A DNA stretch of 7,935 nt, from positions 1 to 7,935 of the forward strand of contig URUZ01000289.1 in the NCBI GenBank assembly GCA_900551225.1, in the 5' to 3' direction. The notes beneath the pieces were generated by a model. The model saw nothing but the letters and a program-made list of their open reading frames with translations. It was not told the DNA's origin and ran no database searches. Both the position numbers and the translations under genes were made by a program. This stretch comes from an uncultured Clostridium sp. Its GTDB lineage: Bacteria; Bacillota; Clostridia; Lachnospirales; Lachnospiraceae. Numbering within the stretch: the first letter of the stretch is position 1; each line of letters starts with the position of its first letter. Positions 4,864 through 7,935 of this stretch are shown here, piece after piece.

Positions 4864-7800
4864 ATGGAGAAAAGCAGAATACGTCCGGTACCGGCCGGGA
4901 AAAGCGTAAGAATGAGCTACTCAAGACAGAAAGAAGTTCTTGAGATGCCGAACCTGATTGAGATTCAAAAAGACTCCTACCAGTGGTTCTTAAAAGAAGG
5001 ACTGAAGGAGGCATTTGATGATATCTCTCCGATTGCAGACTTTGCAGGACATCTGAGTCTGGAATTCGTTGACTTTACACTATGCAAGGATGATGTGAAA
5101 TACACCATCGAGGAGTGTAAAGAACGGGATGCAACTTACGCCGCACCACTAAAGGTAAAGGTAAGACTGTACAACAAAGATAAAGATGAAATGAACGAAC
5201 ACGAGATATTCATGGGCGACCTGCCTCTGATGACAGATACCGGATCTTTCGTGATCAACGGTGCTGAGCGTGTTATTGTCAGCCAGCTGGTACGTTCCCC
5301 TGGTATCTACTACGGCGTCGGCCATGATAAAGTGGGTAAGGAGTTATACACCTGTACGGTGATCCCCAACCGCGGAGCCTGGCTGGAGTACGAGACAGAT
5401 TCCAACGACGTATTTTACGTGCGTGTGGACAGGACACGTAAGGTCCCTGTGACCGTACTGATCCGTGCAATGGGCTTTGGAACCAATGCAGAGATCATTG
5501 ACATGTTTGGCGAAGAACCGAAATTATTGGCCAGCTTTGGTAAGGACACCTCTGACAATTACCAGGATGGCTTATTAGAGTTATATAAGAAGATCCGTCC
5601 CGGTGAGCCCTTATCCGTAGACAGTGCGGAGAGCCTGTTAAATAGTATGTTCTTTGACCCCAGAAGATACGATTTAGCTAAGGTTGGACGGTATAAATTC
5701 AATAAAAAACTTGCATTTAAGAACCGCATCACCGGCCAGACCCTGGCTGAGGACGTGGTTGACACTACCACCGGTGAGATCCTGGCAGAGGCCGGCACCA
5801 AGGTGGATAAGGATCTGGCTGTTCAGATCCAGAACGCGGCTGTTCCCTTTGTATGGGTAGACGGCCCCACCAGAAAGGTTAAAGTCCTTTCTAATATGAT
5901 GGTGGACCTGGGGACCTACGTTCCCTTCGATCCCAAGGAAGCCGGCGTTACTGAGTTAGTATACTACCCGGCACTGGCTGCTATCCTGGCAGAAGCTGGC
6001 ACGGACGATGTGGAAGCGCTGAAGGAAGCGGTTCACAAGAACATCCATGAGCTGGTTCCGAAGCATATCACCAAGGAAGATATCATGGCTTCCATTAACT
6101 ATAATATGCACCTGGAAGAGGAAGTGGGAAACGCAGATGACATCGACCATCTGGGCAACCGTAGAATCCGCGCCGTGGGCGAGCTGCTTCAGAACCAGTA
6201 CCGCATCGGCCTGTCCCGTATGGAGCGTGTGGTAAGAGAGCGTATGACAACCCAGGATATGGACGGAATCACGCCCCAGTCCCTGATCAATATCAAGCCT
6301 GTGACTGCGGCTGTGAAGGAGTTCTTCGGAAGTTCCCAGCTGTCCCAGTTCATGGATCAGAACAACCCGCTGGCTGAGCTGACCCATAAGCGCCGTCTGT
6401 CCGCACTGGGCCCAGGCGGTCTGTCCAGAGACCGCGCCGGATTCGAGGTTCGAGATGTACACTACACCCACTATGGCCGTATGTGTCCCATCGAGACGCC
6501 TGAGGGTCCCAATATCGGCCTGATCAACTCCCTGGCAACTTATGCGAGGGTGAACCAGTACGGCTTTATTGAAGCTCCGTACCGTGTGGTGGATAAGACT
6601 TCTGATCCCGAGCGCCCCAGAGTTACCGATGAGGTTGTTTATCTGACAGCTGATGAGGAAGACAACTTTGTGGTAGCCCAGGCCAATGAGGCCCTGGACG
6701 ATGAGGGCCATTTCATTCACAACAACGTTTCCGGACGTTTCCGTACAGAGACATCCGAATTCCAGAAAAAGACCATTGACCTGATGGACGTATCCCCCAA
6801 GATGGTATTCTCCGTGGCTACGGCCATGATCCCATTCCTGGAGAACGATGATGCTAACCGTGCGCTGATGGGCTCCAACATGCAGCGTCAGGCGGTGCCT
6901 CTTCTGACCACCGAGTCCCCTGCCGTAGGCACGGGTATTGAGGGCAAGGCTGCTGTTGACTCCGGCGTATGTATGCTGGCCAAACACGCAGGTGTTGTTA
7001 CCCGCTCCGCTTCCAATGAGATCATCATCAAGCGGGACAGCGACGGCAACAAGGATGTTTATCATCTGACCAAATTCAAGAGAAGCAACCAGAGCAACTG
7101 CTATAACCAGAAGCCAATTGTATATAAGAACGACCACGTGGAGGCCGGCGAGGTGATCGCCGACGGACCTTCCACCTCCCAGGGCGAGATCGCTCTCGGC
7201 AAGAACCCCTTAATCGGGTTCATGACTTGGGAAGGCTACAACTACGAGGATGCGGTTCTGCTCTCTGAGCGCCTTGTTCAGGAGGATGTATACACTTCTG
7301 TTCATATTGAGGAGTACGAGGCTGAAGCCCGTGACACCAAGCTGGGACCGGAAGAGATTACACGCGACGTGCCCGGCGTGGGTGAGGACGCCTTAAAAGA
7401 CCTGGATGAGCGCGGAATTATCCGCATCGGCGCAGAAGTCCGCGCAGGAGACATCCTGGTAGGCAAGGTTACCCCCAAGGGTGAGACAGAGCTGACCGCA
7501 GAGGAGCGCCTGCTGCGCGCCATCTTCGGCGAGAAGGCCAGAGAAGTCCGCGACACCTCCTTAAAGGTGCCCCACGGCGCATACGGAATCATTGTTGACG
7601 CTAAGGTATTTACAAGAGAGAACGGCGATGAGCTGGCTCCCGGTGTGAATCAGACCGTCCGCATTTACATTGCCCAGAAGCGTAAGATTTCTGTGGGTGA
7701 TAAGATGGCCGGACGTCACGGCAACAAGGGTGTGGTTTCCCGCGTGCTTCCTGTGGAGGATATGCCCTTCCTGCCCAACGGACGTCCCCTTGACATTGTG

Positions 7801-7935
7801 CTGAACCCCCTGGGCGTGCCTTCCCGTATGAATATCGGACAGGTACTGGAGATCCATTTAAGCCTTGCAGCCAAGGCTCTGGGCTTCAACGTCTCCACCC
7901 CTATCTTCGACGGCGCAAACGAGAATGACATCATG
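4864..7935 (+). CDS. rpoB: DNA-directed RNA polymerase subunit beta (3' partial)
   Basis: This is the beta subunit of the RNA polymerase core, which with beta' forms the catalytic cleft. The first 1024 residues are in the window with no stop; clostridial RpoB is roughly 1250-1300 residues, so the C-terminal part (rest of the flap-to-clamp connection and the clamp segment) is cut off. The protein opens with the usual beta N-terminus, RMSYSRQKEVLEMPNLIEIQ at 16-35. The fork/rifampicin region is intact: SSQLSQFMDQNNPL (490-503) and THKRRLSALGPGGL (507-520). Other markers are PIETPEGPNIGLIN (542-555), WEGYNYEDA (789-797; Glu795/Asp796 equal E. coli 813/814) and GDKMAGRHGNKG (945-956; Lys947 and Lys955 equal E. 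coli 1065 and 1073). The spacing between the last two shows a deletion of about 100 residues relative to E. coli, as in Bacillus. It has its own promoter and is not preceded by rplL. rpoC is expected downstream. Confidence 0.99.
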   Translation, partial: MEKSRIRPVPAGKSVRMSYSRQKEVLEMPNLIEIQKDSYQWFLKEGLKEAFDDISPIADFAGHLSLEFVDFTLCKDDVKYTIEECKERDATYAAPLKVKVRLYNKDKDEMNEHEIFMGDLPLMTDTGSFVINGAERVIVSQLVRSPGIYYGVGHDKVGKELYTCTVIPNRGAWLEYETDSNDVFYVRVDRTRKVPVTVLIRAMGFGTNAEIIDMFGEEPKLLASFGKDTSDNYQDGLLELYKKIRPGEPLSVDSAESLLNSMFFDPRRYDLAKVGRYKFNKKLAFKNRITGQTLAEDVVDTTTGEILAEAGTKVDKDLAVQIQNAAVPFVWVDGPTRKVKVLSNMMVDLGTYVPFDPKEAGVTELVYYPALAAILAEAGTDDVEALKEAVHKNIHELVPKHITKEDIMASINYNMHLEEEVGNADDIDHLGNRRIRAVGELLQNQYRIGLSRMERVVRERMTTQDMDGITPQSLINIKPVTAAVKEFFGSSQLSQFMDQNNPLAELTHKRRLSALGPGGLSRDRAGFEVRDVHYTHYGRMCPIETPEGPNIGLINSLATYARVNQYGFIEAPYRVVDKTSDPERPRVTDEVVYLTADEEDNFVVAQANEALDDEGHFIHNNVSGRFRTETSEFQKKTIDLMDVSPKMVFSVATAMIPFLENDDANRALMGSNMQRQAVPLLTTESPAVGTGIEGKAAVDSGVCMLAKHAGVVTRSASNEIIIKRDSDGNKDVYHLTKFKRSNQSNCYNQKPIVYKNDHVEAGEVIADGPSTSQGEIALGKNPLIGFMTWEGYNYEDAVLLSERLVQEDVYTSVHIEEYEAEARDTKLGPEEITRDVPGVGEDALKDLDERGIIRIGAEVRAGDILVGKVTPKGETELTAEERLLRAIFGEKAREVRDTSLKVPHGAYGIIVDAKVFTRENGDELAPGVNQTVRIYIAQKRKISVGDKMAGRHGNKGVVSRVLPVEDMPFLPNGRPLDIVLNPLGVPSRMNIGQVLEIHLSLAAKALGFNVSTPIFDGANENDIM
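6328..6423 (+). other. rpoB: Rifampicin resistance-determining region of rpoB (susceptible type)
   Basis: Codons 489-520 correspond to E. coli RpoB 507-538. The positions most often mutated in resistant strains hold wild-type residues: Gln495 (513), Asp498 (516), His508 (526), Arg511 (529), Ser513 (531) and Leu515 (533). Ala504 replaces E. coli Ser522, but Ala is the normal residue in Bacillus and Staphylococcus, so it is not read as a resistance change. The sequence therefore predicts target-level susceptibility; other resistance mechanisms cannot be judged. Confidence 0.85.

Noticed and set aside
6373..6375. Ala at RpoB codon 504 as a possible rifampicin-resistance change
   Set aside because: Ala at this position is the normal residue in susceptible Firmicutes such as Bacillus and Staphylococcus.
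5956..7137. A 393-codon open frame on the minus strand, antisense to rpoB
   Set aside because: It lies wholly inside rpoB, whose plus-strand frame is conserved throughout. The product has no domain I recognise and a composition typical of the complement of a GC-biased coding strand, and no convincing ribosome binding site was noted.

Overview
The window looks like chromosomal DNA from a gut-type Clostridia, most likely Lachnospiraceae (an Enterocloster/Lachnoclostridium-like genome). This is inferred from moderate GC content, strong GGAGG-type ribosome binding sites, a Firmicutes-type RNA polymerase beta subunit without the large insertions of enterobacterial RpoB, and a tripartite tricarboxylate transporter (TTT) operon, which some of these genomes carry in many copies. 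No species assignment can be made by eye.

Left part (1-4032, plus strand): a tightly packed operon that enters the window already in progress. It encodes a TctC-type extracytoplasmic solute-binding protein (5' end missing), the small membrane subunit TctB, the large membrane subunit TctA, and, four bases further on, a pita-bread-fold protein of the M24 peptidase/creatinase superfamily. The first three would capture a small (probably carboxylated) solute outside the cell and import it by secondary transport. The fourth is presumably cytoplasmic and may act on the imported compound. Its expected M24 metal ligands are largely replaced, so it is probably not an ordinary metallopeptidase. The operon promoter lies upstream of the window. 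A hairpin-plus-T-tract terminator follows the last gene.

Middle (4033-4863): the transporter operon converges on a small minus-strand gene (4106-4567) encoding an uncharacterised single-pass membrane protein with a very basic C-terminal tail. The two transcription units share a bidirectional terminator. The small gene is divergent from rpoB, and the 296 bp between their start codons hold back-to-back promoters and a rpoB leader of about 140 nt.

Right part (4864-7935): the first 1024 codons of rpoB, the RNA polymerase beta subunit; the rest lies beyond the window. The rifampicin-binding region has the susceptible-type residues. rpoB starts its own transcription unit here, with no rplJ-rplL immediately upstream.

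I see no RNA genes, CRISPR arrays, insertion sequences or att sites. The points most worth following up are the degenerate M24 protein tied to a TTT transporter and the unnamed membrane protein sharing a divergent promoter region with rpoB.
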